DNA of 64,000 nt from Cladorhizidae sp. MBARI D1340-BT2 (GCA_028752905.1 JAQNBH010000003.1:3528204-3592203); one strand, 5' to 3'; positions 45,101 to 56,504 are shown, counted from the stretch's first letter. Made by a program: numbers and translations. Notes: generated by a model from the letters alone, not told the origin.

Positions 45101-45640
45101 TATAAATTGGCAAAGAATGGTGCAGGGGTGGAGAGGTATGTGAGGGCCATGCATGGTCAGGAAGGTGTGCGGCTGCAATTTCGACTGAGGACTGCATCAG
45201 CTGGGTTGTTAGAGGATAAGAAGAGATGTGGGATAGTTAGGGATGAGAGGTGTATAATGTGTGATAGTGGAGCAGGGGAGGATGTGGAACATTTCTTGGT
45301 GACATGCGGGGAATTTGAGAGGGATCGGCTGGTTCTGATAGATGAGGTACGCAGAATTGCAGGGGCAAGACAGTGGCTGGATGAATTAAGAAGAGTGAGT
45401 AAGGATGGAAAGGTGGCATTGCTTTTGGGGAAATATGTGGAGGGAGTAAGTGATGCAGTGATGGAGGAGGTGGGCGAGTGTGTTATGTATTGGGTAGGGA
45501 AGTGGTGGCAGAGGAGAAAGGAATTGTTGTATGGTCAGCTGAGGAATGATCTTTGGTCCACTCCTGTCCCCCCCCTTCCTGAGCAGCGGGACACTCGTAA
45601 CTTAATATTGTGGATAATTGTATTAATTAAGTACTGTTGA
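41909..45640 (+). CDS. LINE ORF2: apurinic endonuclease and reverse transcriptase
   Basis: Open for 1,243 codons from 41,909. The likely start is the later ATG at 42,167, 25 nt beyond the ORF1 stop, since the residues before it have ORF1-overlap composition. Endonuclease: RVAFVNCRGWW, LGLAETF, MMGDFNAKIG (about residue 242) and VGSDHNIIW (about 322), with the catalytic Asn, Glu, Asp and His. Reverse transcriptase: GKAPGPDGML, NYRGISLCCN, GGFRRQRRCSDQW, FLDISKAYDSVW (about 704), GLRQGCPLSPLLFNIYL and MYADDVVLLAD (about 806), then EFKYLGIWFD. A C-terminal zinc-binding motif is RCIMCDSGAGEDVEHFLVTC. It nicks target DNA and copies element RNA there. All catalytic residues are present and no frame break occurs, so the copy may be active or very young. 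Confidence 0.93.
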   Translation: MQKGGGARGESGWTPGEKIKGNVSTAIWYMWVVRGRIAGGQQHRERDRERQEPSGGGAPGGDSYREGAPAGQSKDVNEHEQTQAKSMLRREGVGRGTKDRETGRLRVAFVNCRGWWSREVDLKVVLGTKKFDVLGLAETFLQKEDEVSVAGYEWYGRNREGGRRASGGVGVLVHESLESRVRKSREGLLWVELSGAGRRKTMVGVVYVNPEGVRVSETEVLFEVLQEDVVKYEEKGFDVVMMGDFNAKIGLGVEDNPNSNGRRLLELVRVGGLIVGNELQCCEGRWTCECGERKSVIDYMLFSENMDVARVVVEDSGKLDVGSDHNIIWGEITWGTREVQVRRERHKWRVDNRLDWMEYQEAVEEMFMGWEEEVRELEQELGGNIVEEVWGRWKEKVLAAAEKGIGRKKITDRSEGWWSGNVEWLIGVRKEKCKRLKEAGKRGEREATLRQLWDDYREARKEVKKTIRIEKKELRKRTIKKIREQGGTSCKLFWNDLRAKRKERKIKGVRDEEGRMVEEEVEVLEVMAKHWEELGRKKEDATVQEVEMGEVGGHELGMCEEVSWKEVVEVLKYLKRGKAPGPDGMLNEMLMYGGRRLVEVMVQVMNVVMRIECCPVDWKRSLLVPLHKDGDEDEVGNYRGISLCCNVVKVFARVLARRLGVFAEDKILTEAQGGFRRQRRCSDQWLVLRGVCEVRKSEKKASYLAFLDISKAYDSVWREGLWQKLRQYGVEEKLVRTCVGLYNGVETTVVLNGRRSRWFTVENGLRQGCPLSPLLFNIYLMGMAEELERAELGVKVEGCWCGALMYADDVVLLADSGVELQAMLDVVQAYVLRWKMKFNSKKSKVMVVGKKESEVHWRIGEEILEEVKEFKYLGIWFDRKLRGNVQLEKMAKKAEEWVGKVIWMSRVNGQVEVDRGRMVWELLARPSMEHAAEVWWTGGRNARKKLESAQMRVGRRLLGASDTVAGVAIRGDMGWRKLEERREEMKVLFGKRLEVLEQSRLVKVVVNKLREDGGIGWWEEYDILRRKYKINNEAGSVRKWKGKVKVRNEKDWEEEVDGKSTLNYYKLAKNGAGVERYVRAMHGQEGVRLQFRLRTASAGLLEDKKRCGIVRDERCIMCDSGAGEDVEHFLVTCGEFERDRLVLIDEVRRIAGARQWLDELRRVSKDGKVALLLGKYVEGVSDAVMEEVGECVMYWVGKWWQRRKELLYGQLRNDLWSTPVPPLPEQRDTRNLILWIIVLIKYC

Positions 45641-45790
45641 CTTCTTTTTAAAATATAGATTGTTATTAGGTTAGTTACTAAATAGTTTCACACTGTGCTG
45701 TATTATGTATGTGATGGCCTTAACAGGCTCAGCAATAGCAACATTAAATCATTGTTACATGTTCATTTCTTCCTGTAAACATTAAAAAGA

Positions 45791-47309
45791 AATTTTGTCC
45801 TCTCTCTCATGCACACACTCACACACACACACTCACCTCACACACTCACACAGACACACACTTTGTTCCACATTAGAATATCGCATAGCTAGCTAAGGGA
45901 CAAAGGAAGTGAGTGGCATTTCTATTGTATGTCATCATTTCCTCCTCAGTCCTCACAGCAGCTACTATATCTAAAAAAATGGGGGGCGGGGGAGGGGGGG
46001 GGGAGAGCTACCCAGCCAACAAAATCAGTCAAATGACATAATAGAGTCACTAGCTAACATCGTTTGTACACCTCGACTTTTAGCAACAAATTTCCAATAT
46101 GGCAGATTAATCAAGAAATGATTCACTAGAATAAGAATGGCTTTAACATAAAAACAACAACCCCCAAAACTGATTAAAAAACCTGATTAAAATTATTTTT
46201 ATAAAGTCAAATAAAGTCAACTGAAAAAACAACAACACCATTCTATAATCACAAACTTTTATGTGTGTGTGTGTCATCAACTCAGTGATATTTCTGTGCA
46301 TAATCTAGTCAATTACTTTGTGGAATTAGGACTAGAAGAATTCTCACAGCTATCTCACTCAGTTTAAGATTCTTATCAGCTAAATTGCATACTTTCTACC
46401 ACAAGTTTATGCAATGAATATCCAGCTATTCCTATGCATGAAATTATCCTATGCTAGTGTTGCACATACCTTATTACGAAGAAAAAATATAGTTATTGTC
46501 TACCTGCACCCTACATACTAGCCAGAGTTGCATTAACTCTATTATTGCCTCTAAATAATCTCAAACTCTGAATAGATGGCTATTTCCCTTACAAAACAAG
46601 ATGAAAATTTGCTGGTGTTTTTACCAGTTTTTCACTATTTTTAAATCCTAAGCAAGCTTTTAAACAACAAGCTAACTACAACTCAGACATGCAAACTGCT
46701 CTAAGCTAAATACGGCAACTTTATTCCATATACATTTGTTTTGGTTTGTCTTATTTTGCCTGTAACTTGAGCCAACTTTTTAGCATCACATAAGAATTTA
46801 ATAGAAGATAATTATTTATCTAGAGCAAAAACTTGAAGCGACTTCAAGAACAAAAATTCTCTGCTTGTCTATTTCAGTACAGATACACACAAAACTGCTA
46901 TACTATGTAGCTGTTGCTTTAGTCGATGCCTCAGTTAACTCACCTTGTTTCTTGTTGTTAATGTTTCAGTCTTATCTTCTTGCGGAGCTCTAACTTCCAA
47001 GCATTTTTTAATAGCCATCAGTAAGTTCTTTTCTAATATCCAGGATTTATCCTGTGAAACTAGCTAGCAAGCTGGCCAACAACTTGAGTCTACGACACTT
47101 CTAGCAAATATGAAGCTGCTATGTTGAAAAATTTATCTTTGACCTGACTAATCATATCTCAATCTCACGACTACTGGCCCATAATCTGATGTTAGAAAAA
47201 AGTTATCACTATCTGATCTTTGAGCATGTGCACAAATTAACCAATCTGTACATTGACCCAATAGCCAATCAGGGGGAGCTATTCTCACGGCTAATTTCTG
47301 TGGTGAAAT
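45791..47309. other. AT-rich gene-free stretch
   Basis: (CA)n/(TCACA)n tracts at 45,810-45,862, a G-rich run at 45,978-46,003 and a (GT)n tract near 46,262-46,275. No gene is seen. Confidence 0.5.
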
Positions 47310-47540
47310 AATCCAGCTGTACTGATGGCTATTTATCGATGTTCAAATCATCCAGCTGCACTGGTGGCATTTATAGATGTTCAAATAATCCAGCTGCACT
47401 GGTGGCCATTTATAGAGGTTCAAATAATCCAGCTCTACTGGTGGCTATTTATAGATGCAAATGTACTGATGGCTATTAGATGTTCAGCTGTACTGATAGC
47501 TATTTATAGATGTTCAAATAATTGGAGCTGTACTGGCAGG
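47310..47540. repeat. Minisatellite of about 39 bp, degenerate
   Basis: Five or six diverged copies containing GATGTTCAAATAATCCAGCT and CTGGTGGCTATTTATA, with internally deleted copies near 47,455-47,500. Confidence 0.85.
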
Positions 47541-47810
47541 AGTTGCTCAAGTTATCCAAACAATTGTCCATCTAGGATGGCACACCAATGGCTATTGTTG
47601 TTGGTGCAAGTGATGTGTTCTAGAAAGTGTGTGTGTGGAGTCGATGTATTGTGTGTGTATGAGGGGGGAGGGGGGGGGGGGGAGTGAGCCCTATTTCCAA
47701 CCTTAATCAGGCTAGACCAGTTAATATTATGTACTTGACTATTTTGTTTGTTTGTTGATGTTTCTCTTGCTCCCCAATGTAGCTGAAGTGAGAGGCTTGT
47801 TCATGGTGGT

Positions 47811-47850
<40 letters not shown>

Positions 47851-47874
47851 TTGTGTATGTGTGTGTGTGTGTGT
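47811..47874. repeat. (GT)n microsatellite
   Basis: Interrupted (GT)n run leading into the next minisatellite. Confidence 0.95.
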
Positions 47875-48060
47875 TTGAAATAGGTAGTGCTATACGTGTA
47901 TTTGAAATAGGTAGTACTATGTGTGTTTGAAATAGGTAGTGCTATATGTGTGTTTGAAATAGGTAGTGCTATATGTGTGTTTGAAATAGGTAGTACTATG
48001 TGTGTTTGTAATAGGTAGTGCTATATGTGTGTTTGAAATAGGTAGTGCTATATGTGTACC
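47875..48060. repeat. 25-27 bp minisatellite
   Basis: Seven copies of GTGTTTGAAATAGGTAGTGC plus TATAT, alternating 25- and 27-bp versions. It appears to have grown from the neighbouring (GT)n tract, whose bases begin each unit. Confidence 0.92.
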
Positions 48061-50008
48061 AATTGAAACCTTCAATTGCATCCCTTTCAAATGATTCACC
48101 ACCAACCAAATCAAGTTTTCTTCAGTTTTCTCTGAGCTCTTATTAGCTATATACATCATTGTCAAAACAATTATCATTTAGGCTGGCCTGGTTCTACAAG
48201 TGCTTAATTGTTTCCCAGACCCACGCAACTTTTTTGTTTTATTAATACATCATTCTTCAGATGGTGATTAGTCATAATAACGAAGTTCATGATACAACGA
48301 AGTTCATGATAACAAATAATATTTAACAACATAACAAATCTCACAACAAACTCTCAGGTGATAACGAAATTATAATGAATGATTCCTGATGAAGGTTAGA
48401 GCATCTAGTCGAAACATTGAGAAATTTACTTTCAAGTTGATTATTGAGAAGGTCGCTGTAATAATCTTTGTTAAAAATAAAAAAGTTGTCATTTGTGCCG
48501 GGTGGAAATCATTGTCAGTGTTTCAGCATCAACATCAACAACAGAATAACAAGCGACAGAAACAACAACATACAAAGACTTCCTTAACAACAATATAATT
48601 TTTGTTTCTCGATGTTTTGGCTAAATGCTTTAGTTTTCCATCGGCAAACATTGAGCATCTAGCCAAAATGTTAATTATTCCTGATAACATCTAGTCAAAA
48701 CCCATGAGAAATAAATTCAATTGAGAGTAAAAAACAACATCTGAGTATGTATTCCACAAAGTAGTGACAAGAGCCTACATGCAAATACAGAGCCTACATG
48801 CAAATACTAAATATTTTCATAGCAGCAGATGTTAATTCCTTCACATCTGTAGAGAAGAGTGTATCAAGCTTGAACCAGTTGAGCTATTGCCTTTCTCTTA
48901 AAAAAAAAAAGAATCTGGGTTGAGGGGTGTATGGTACAGTATAAAATAAATGCGGCTAAATTCTATAATTATATTCATGGAATGCCACAAGACTTCATAA
49001 TAGTAAATTTTTAATTTATTTGCAGAGAAATTTACTAATATTCATTGATTGATTTTTGTGATGACCACTATAACTATGTGTGGTGAAATGTTAGCATAGA
49101 ATGTTCTATCTTGGAGAAGATGTCATTTAGTATTGTTCATCATAGAATAATACATGACCAACCCTGGCAAGGTTTCTTTTTCCCCCTTTGGTAAGGATCA
49201 TCACTTCCCATCTACAAAAACAAAAAGAATCACGAGAAAATGTTGTTTTGAGTTAGAGCATCAGTAGGATTTTTCCCGTGTAGGGCAAAATGGAGGCTTT
49301 CGGACTTCCCGTGTGTAAATCTGCAGTTGGTATATTTCATATTAAGCAAAGGTCAGCTTGACTTAAGTGTAGTGAGATTGCATCTTCTGACCTTGGATGG
49401 CAGTAACAGGTAACGCTTTATATACTTTTGGTGTGTCTATTCAATGCCTATAAGCACCATGTGGCACAAACTCGGATATCGTTGGGAAAGAAAATCAAAG
49501 AATTCGTATTACATGCCTATTTTCTGTATGCACATGCCCAATAAGTTACTTCTGATTGAGTAAGTAAAATTAGATGATTTTTTAATGGACGATGATCGCA
49601 ACTGCCTTTGTGAACGGTCTCTTCCTAGCTTTTGCTACTGTTCTGGAAGTTCTTCTTTGGTGAAAAGCAGCACAGGTACCTATGCATACCAGAAATCATT
49701 CTGAATTCCTTCGCTCTTGAAGGAGGCACTCTTGGATTTCTTTGCCGTGAGTTTTATTGTAGACATAGAGCGACATAGCACTTTACACCTTTTGTTTGCT
49801 TACTTCAACAGAGCTGATTCTTATACCAAACTGTAGCTTATTGTATTTCCATTCTAACGTGAGAAGTTATTTATAAAAAATTAATGATTTTTTTAGCTTA
49901 CAACCACAAATAAAGTATGGCATTCAACCGTTTAATAGTTTCAGGTATATAACAGCTACATAATCTTGTTCATAAATTTATATACGTTGTATATATATTA
50001 TTATTATT
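48061..50008. other. Gene-free stretch with foldback-family and duplicated segments
   Basis: 48,375-48,460 matches half of the foldback element at 63,255 (CCTGATGAAGG and TCAAGTTGATTATTGAGAAG). 49,600-49,850 is a diverged relative of 58,140-58,460 (TCTGGAAGT, CTCTGAATCC/TCTGAATTCC, TTTCTTTGCCGT/TTTCTTTGCTGT). No coding frame is found. Confidence 0.5.
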
Positions 50009-50148
50009 ACTATATTTATTTTTCTATTAATAATTCAATTTGTTGCCTTTGGTAACTATGGGGTGAGTAGCTGACCTTACTATATTTATTTTTCTATTAA
50101 TAATTCAATTTGTTGCCTTTGGTAACTATGGGGTGAGTAGCTGACCTT
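50009..50148. repeat. Exact 70-bp tandem duplication
   Basis: 50,009-50,078 and 50,079-50,148 are the same by eye, starting ACTATATTTATTTTTC and ending AGTAGCTGACCTT. A recent duplication. Confidence 0.95.
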
Positions 50149-50871
50149 TTAGTACAGTATACCATGGTTCATAAGAGGGCATGGGCCTGTCATCTTGAGC
50201 TTCTCCATAACTGACCTAACATTGGCCTTTTTTTCTTTAGGAAATATAGAGTTATTATAATTTTGGAACAACTTCTCTAATGTATTGGAACAGTAAGTAT
50301 CTATTTTTCAATAGCTCTTTGTTTTGTTGTTATCATAAATAAAATTTTTGGCGCCATGTTTATTGGAGTCTTCTTATTTTAAGTTCTGCCCAACACCTAA
50401 CTATATCAAAGAGGTTTCAGTGGTGCCATGGACATCCCCAGGGACCAACGAGGAACATCCCAAGTTCATACCACCCAATCCTATCCCTAGCCAGTATTAG
50501 GCGGGTAGAAATTGTTGACAGCCACAGTTGTCTCCAGGTTGTCGATGGCATTACTGAACATGCATGAATTAAGTAATGAGTTACATATGTCAAAGGCAGT
50601 TACCCATATCTTACTTAGTTAATTTTATCCTCTCCCTTAACACAATTTTTATGTCCCTAGTATGTGATTATAAGTGTGCTCTTCCAACAAACTGGATAAA
50701 TCATCACCTCCTGCAACTGAAGCATGTAAATGCGAGTACATTATTTAGCTCATTGCTTCTCTCTCTCACAAAGAAAAGATGTCAATAAAATGCTGTATCA
50801 TCATATCTGAAAGTCAACAAGAATTCATTAAGTAAGCAAGCTAGTCTGTCAAGTAAATTACATAAGTAGTT

Positions 50872-51660
50872 TTAAAGAATGTTGCAGGAAGCATCAGTAG
50901 CTGTAGCTTTGCTTGGCTTGCTGCGATCGGGAGGGTATGGATCAGGAGAGCCTCCATGACTGGTCTGCACAGGATTAATATATCCAATTTTGATTCAGCT
51001 AGTAACTAAAAATTAAGAACAAACTAACTCTCTCAAATATTATGACAAATATTAATCTAGCTAATATTCTATGCTTCATTTCCCTTTGAAATTAACATGC
51101 AAATAGATGCCATACTCAGAATCAATGTTGATTAATGCAGTGTCACACATACAGTAGCTATCAACACTGAAATGTAAATTTAGTCTAATGCTTGATGCCC
51201 AGTTTCCATCTGATCAATATTGACTAGTTACTTTGCAGTTAAAATATTAAAACAATACCTAGTTTTTTTTTGTGATTTAATATGGAAACCTAGCAAATTA
51301 GTGACAATATTGATTGAACAAGGAAGAAAAATTATTCCAAAAACGTGCAAAAGATATTTATGCAGCTTTTTTTCGCAGGATTAAATAAAGAAGCCTAGCA
51401 AATTAGTGACAATATTGATTGAACAAGGAAGGAAAATTATTCCAAAAACATGCAAAATATATTTATGCAACTTTTTCCCGCAGATCATTTATGTGACAAA
51501 TTAGCTGCAGGGAAGAACAACCTAGTTCTCCTTGCATACCATAAAATCTGCATTGTAAACTATTGATGATTCTGTAATTCTAGATTCTGTAATTCTATAG
51601 CTAGTCAGCTATTACAAATGCACCTACCACTTGTTCAGCTGGTTTGCTGGAGGGGTCCAT
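50872..51660 (-). CDS. Possible two-exon gene for a small CaaX protein
   Basis: Minus-strand exon 51,660-51,628 begins with a good start context (AACAATGG) and reads MDPSSKPAEQV to a donor GTAGGT. Exon 50,964-50,872 follows an acceptor (CCTGTGCAG) in the same phase and reads TSHGGSPDPYPPDRSK, then KATATDASCNIL and stop. The product would be 41 residues, hydrophilic, Pro/Ser-rich, and would end in CNIL, a CaaX box whose final Leu favours geranylgeranylation. No family is recognised; further exons in the 663-bp interval are possible. CCAAT/ATTGG boxes upstream at 52,005-52,060 could belong to its promoter. The whole model could be chance. Confidence 0.3.
51286..51490. repeat. 105-bp tandem duplication
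   Basis: CCTAGCAAATTAGTGAC at 51,289 recurs at 51,394. The copies continue alike through GAACAAGGAAG and ATTCCAAAAAC to TTTATGCA. It lies in the intron of the small candidate gene. Confidence 0.9.
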
Positions 51661-53156
51661 TGTTTCTTGCAATCTGTGATCTCAACTACAGGGGGGGGAA
51701 ATTCAAATTCATTGTAACAGTGTAAAACCTGTATGTTCCAAAATAGACCAAAAACCAAGTTCTAGCGAAGAGGACTTGAAATGTGAAACTGGCGTAAATG
51801 TGTTACTACAATGTACTATGCTTGTGCTAGTGGTTAATACATAACTTGGCAATACCTGTTCAGTAGGACGAGTTTCTAGAATCACCACCAACAGTTTGCT
51901 TTTTTTTGCAGCTTTTCAGTGAAGAGGAGAGGCTCTTCGTGAGTTCCGGTATTTAATGCGTCCAAAATAACAACCCCTTTTAAAAAGTCAGAGGAGGAGC
52001 CTGACTTTGGAGCGGCTGATTGGTTCGCTTCCAATCATATTCCGTGATCCATATTTGGTCCATTATTTATCATCCGTATGTCATGTGATTATCACCACCA
52101 TCATCATCAGCTCTTCCGTAGGTGGAAGTTAGTGTGCGGCATGATAGCATGGTAGTTAGTGCTCTCTGTTCAAACTCAGACCAGTTAGAGTGCTTTACTC
52201 AAACTAAGCTCCCTAGGAAGCTATCTTGCTTTTTATATAATCTGCTAATCTGCTCTACTCAAACACAAAATCACAGCTCTCCAGCCTTCATTCCTCTACT
52301 TTCTAGGAGGGGCTAAAAATCCTGGCTCTGATTGGTGGAACTTTTATCATTCTTATTATCACTTTGTTCTGATTGGCCTTTGCAGATCTCACTGTAGTCC
52401 AACCAGTGCAGTTGGAACAACCACCCCCTGGATTGTTGCAGTTTTGTCCACGCTATTGCCACTAGTTGTAAATCTGGATTACTGATAGGTTGTTTTGCAA
52501 GAGTTGTGAGAAGAGTGATTAATTATAGTGGTGAGGGGTAGGAGGGAAGGTGAGGGGTAGGTATATAGGAGGGAGTTTGAGGATAGGAGGAAATTTGAGG
52601 GGAGAGGCTATTACTGATCCCTTCAAGCTAATTTTTGTTCAATTAACAGCAAGTACCAGGTGTTTTAAAGGATGGCTAAAAAAATAAATAAAAAATTTTT
52701 TTCTTATTTTTCTCATAGGGTATAACAATGATTTCTAAATATAAATATTATTTTACACATTCTTTTTTAAAAGAAGGGGTGGGAGAGGGAATAGAAGTAA
52801 CAATTATTGCTGGATAACAGAGCCCTAAACATGGTGAATATATGAGAATGGTTAGAGTTCACTATTATATCTTTGTAGAACCTTTGTTTTGGGATCAGAC
52901 TCAATGTTCTCTGCAAATAAAATAATAATAATAATTATAATAATGTTATTTTTTTTACAATAGTTATATCATAGCAGAAGTTGTTGTGTATAAAATAATA
53001 TGACACTTATTATTATTTTCACGTATAAAATATTTTACTAGTGATCTTGGGTAGGATCTGCTGAGACTCTTGGATTCTCCACATTCAAGTAGAGAGATGG
53101 CTGCGGCCTATGATGGAGTTGTCAAGTCCAGGGGGTGGGGTAAGGGCTGTGGAGGG

Positions 53157-53160
<4 letters not shown>
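51661..53160. other. Gene-free stretch, CCAAT-rich upstream region
   Basis: GATTGGTTCGCTTCCAATCA at 52,018-52,037 and further ATTGG boxes near 52,331 and 52,372 suggest promoter-like sequence. A GAGGGGTAGG-type repeat occurs at 52,530-52,605. No gene is supported. Confidence 0.35.

Positions 53161-53187
<27 letters not shown>
53161..53187. repeat. Poly(G) tract of 27
   Basis: An uninterrupted run of G on the plus strand, extended on its left by G-rich sequence. Its exact length in an assembly is unreliable. Confidence 0.9.
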
Positions 53188-53547
53188 TGTGGGCAAGAAC
53201 ATTTTGCAGGCCACCTCAAGCAGCTGACACTTTCCCAGAGTTTCTTGGTGTAACCTGGTTAAAATGACTATAATATCAACTGGAGTTTCCAAGTTGAGGG
53301 GAAAAATGTCCAATAAGATATAATCTAGCCAGGTCAATCTTGCTTGCTGTCTAGTTACAGGCAGGGAGAAAAGACAACAAATTTACAATGATGAAATGAA
53401 ATAGTATATATGCATGGTCTTTTGATGCACACAGTCATTCCTTATGCCTTTCACATATCCTATTATCATTTGCAGTTACAGTTTTCACCAGTCTCAATTG
53501 TGCCACCCATAATATTTCTGGTGTATATAATTTGAAATTTTTGAATT

Positions 53548-53568
53548 CCCCCCCCCCCCCCCCCCCCC
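53548..53568. repeat. Poly(C) tract of 21
   Basis: An uninterrupted run of C, about 360 bp from the poly(G) run and able to pair with it in inverted orientation. Confidence 0.9.
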
Positions 53569-53882
53569 AGATATATAAAAGATGCAGCAGAACAACTGAA
53601 TAAGGTTGCAAACATCCAACAAATTTATCAACAGAAGAATGTGTACTGAGTGTAACCGTTTGGTTTGCACATAGTTCTATAACTAGCTAAAATAAGACTG
53701 GATGGATCTTGCTGACTGAATAATGAATTTGCAGCTTTTAAAGAAAGATTTCCGCAGTGACGATGTTACTTTGATATTTGGTGGTATAGGCAAACAATAT
53801 GTTAATGTGACAATATATCCAGCACATTCTATCTCTCTTCACACAGTGTAATATATACAACCAAGTTGTCTCTGTGGTAGAC

Positions 53883-53940
53883 TAATAATAATAATAATAA
53901 TAATAATACTACTAATAATAATAATGATAATAATAATAGG
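53883..53940. repeat. (AAT)n microsatellite
   Basis: An ATA-repeat run with a few single-base changes. Confidence 0.95.
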
Positions 53941-56504
53941 GTGTTTTTGTATGTCATTCAAGCAAAGAAATTGACACAAACGGAGCTGCTTTCCAGGACG
54001 CTCCAAGTACCCCCTGCCCCTTCTCCCTGCAGCAAATAAAAAGGCAAATAATAATACATTTTTTAGTTGTTGTGAACCCTCCAGCTTCAGTTTAGTTTTC
54101 TTTTTTCTCCAAACATGCGATATAACCATTCTTATTAGTCTTCCTCAAACTCCACCTCTCTTATTAGTCTTCCTCAATCCACAACTTGTAGCTTACCTGC
54201 CATAAAACTGAAACATTTCTTAACTATTTAGTTTTTATATACCCATCCAGCAGAACTCAATTGTTGCATGCCATATAGCTAATGATGGAAAGAGGTGAGT
54301 AGTATTGTCCACATATTCTATATCCACTCCTCCCACCAATTATTAAATTCTCCCACATACTCCATGCATGGATAGTCCAGACAGACATTCTACACATTGT
54401 TGCAATATTTTACGCCTTGTTCTTGTCTTTTTGAGCATTATTGCATCTGTGGTACGCAAGAATGGTTATATTATACAGTGCAATATAATGTGCTTTGCAA
54501 CTGAGGGTCTAGATATTGAGGAACTCTCTGCATGAGCAATGGGAATGTATATAGGAGGTACAGCAACAAGAGGATCATATACAGAGAAAAGACACTGCTG
54601 TAGGTAAGTTTGAATCGGTGATGACTACTGCCAGGTGCACTCCTTCAAGCTTTTTTTTAATAAAAAAACAACATTTGTTATTATTGTTGTCAATGGTGTA
54701 ATTTGGTGTACATAAATAAAAATATAAAAAAATTGTTAAGGGAAAGTGGAAGCCCTCTGGAAGCAATCACAGGCTACATGCTTTGGTCTATTGGTAGACC
54801 ACATTATCAGATAACGTATAATTAGAAATGGGTGGAGTCATTTAATTGGCAAGGTTCGAAGTTCACGTATCTTGGTGATTTAGTTTTTAGCGGTTGCTGA
54901 AGTTAATTATTACGCTCAGACCACCACTAGCTGGGTTTACTTGCGACGTGTGTGAGGGTAGTTAGGTGTGCGGCGAGTTTGTGAGGTGAGCTAGTAGCTA
55001 AAAGTGCTTGGTGACATTTACATTTTGAGTTGTAGCTGCTATAGTTCTTCCAATTACGCTTCCCCCTTGCTGGGGTTATTTATGGGTAGTTATGTTGCTA
55101 TTGCGAGTTCCCCTTACCCATGTAGTTATCTAATTAATGCCCTCCATCAATGGCTACCAGTGTAGTATGCAGTACTTGCAAACAGCCATTGAAGTCGAAA
55201 CATTGGGTGAAAGACGTTCTTTGCACATTTTCAGCCTTCTCCCTAGCACAAGTAGGACCCATACAGCCCTGTCACTTCAATGCTGCTTTTGTGTTAGTGT
55301 GAGGTTAATGCTTGTATTTTGTTATGGCTGATGCCTCTGATGTGTTTGTTAGGTTTGTGGGTGCTTGTTTCTGTGCCTGTTTAGCATGAGTTCCTAGTAG
55401 TAGGTCTTCCCTTGTCATCATGTAGGCAAGTAATGTAAGGTAATGCAGTGTAACTTCCATGCACCTGATTCATGTTGGCTGGACATTACTTAATGACTTG
55501 GTGTTCTTGGTTTTACCTTCTCATAGTTCTATTCTTACTGTTGGTTTTTTTAAACCCCTTTTCATTTCCTGTCACCGGATTCTCCTTTTAACGGGATCAG
55601 GTGTTGTAACCTGTGATCCACTGTGGATGTCTCGATACCAAGTTGTTGGCTCCCCCAATGCGAAACGATGAGTGAGTCAATGGAAGTGTGCTTGAGCCTT
55701 CAGCTCTAGCCGAAACAATGAGCGAGTAACTTGAAGTGGATTTATCGAGGAAGTCATTGTATCTACAATGTCAGCTGAGAGAGTTGCACATTCATGTTGA
55801 TGCTGGGATTGCCCCGACATGTTTGTGTGTGCTCAATCTGTCTGTTGTCTTCACCTTCACCATTTGTGTACCTAAACACCCTTTCCCCTGCCCAATCTCT
55901 GCAACCACACACCCAGCTTTGAATTGATCACTCCAACTTCACCATATTTGCAGTCTATCTCGTCCTCCAAGCAGATCTAGATCTGTCACTGTTAGCACTG
56001 AAGTCAATGCCCTAGCTAAGCAGCAGGCTCAGCATTAACTGGAAAAGCTGTCGATGCTAATCGGGTTTCCCATTTTTACATGCCTTTGACACCCCCCTTG
56101 TGTGGCCCCCTCTCTGTCTTACAATTGTCTCGTCTATGTATGTGTGTGTCCAGTAGTGACACCGATTATCCTGGGATCGTCCACGAATGTCCAAAGTTTA
56201 AAGTTGTTGTCCACCTAACGCTGACTAATGGGTAAAGGTCAGTTTACAATGTGTCGTGAGACTATCGCATCACTTCACTTGAGAGTCTCCCCCTCCCCCA
56301 CCCCCACCCCTAGATTCTATATGACCTCTGTTCAACTAAGGACTAAGGACTACATAGCCTGAGGGCCAGGGCTAGAGCTAGGGCCAGGATCTGCATCCAT
56401 GACCTGGCGATAGCCCTGCCCTTGATCTTGTCTGTTTTTAGTCTCATCCGAGACGTTCAAAATATCGCAAACATGACGTATTCCATTGCGACATATTATG
56501 AACC
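53941..56504. other. Gene-free stretch
   Basis: A piece near 55,740-55,785 (CATTGTATCTACAATGTCAG, CTGAGAGAGTT) matches the flank of the foldback element at 63,407-63,432. CGAAACA(A/T)TG phrases at 55,195, 55,660 and 55,712 may belong to the same family. No gene is recognised. Confidence 0.4.

Larger units (their letters stand above)
40890..45790 (+). mobile_element. LINE (non-LTR retrotransposon), nearly complete
   Basis: Two open reading frames in the usual order, PHD-finger ORF1 and endonuclease/reverse transcriptase ORF2, with no stop in either. The 3' end lies near 45,790 after ATTAAAAAGA; a clear tail or target duplication is not visible. ORF1 with a PHD finger, an apurinic-type endonuclease and a C-terminal cysteine-histidine motif suggest the CR1/Jockey side of the LINE tree; the exact clade is not assigned. 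Two decayed relatives lie at 8.6-10.7 and 11.0-11.5 kb. Confidence 0.9.
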
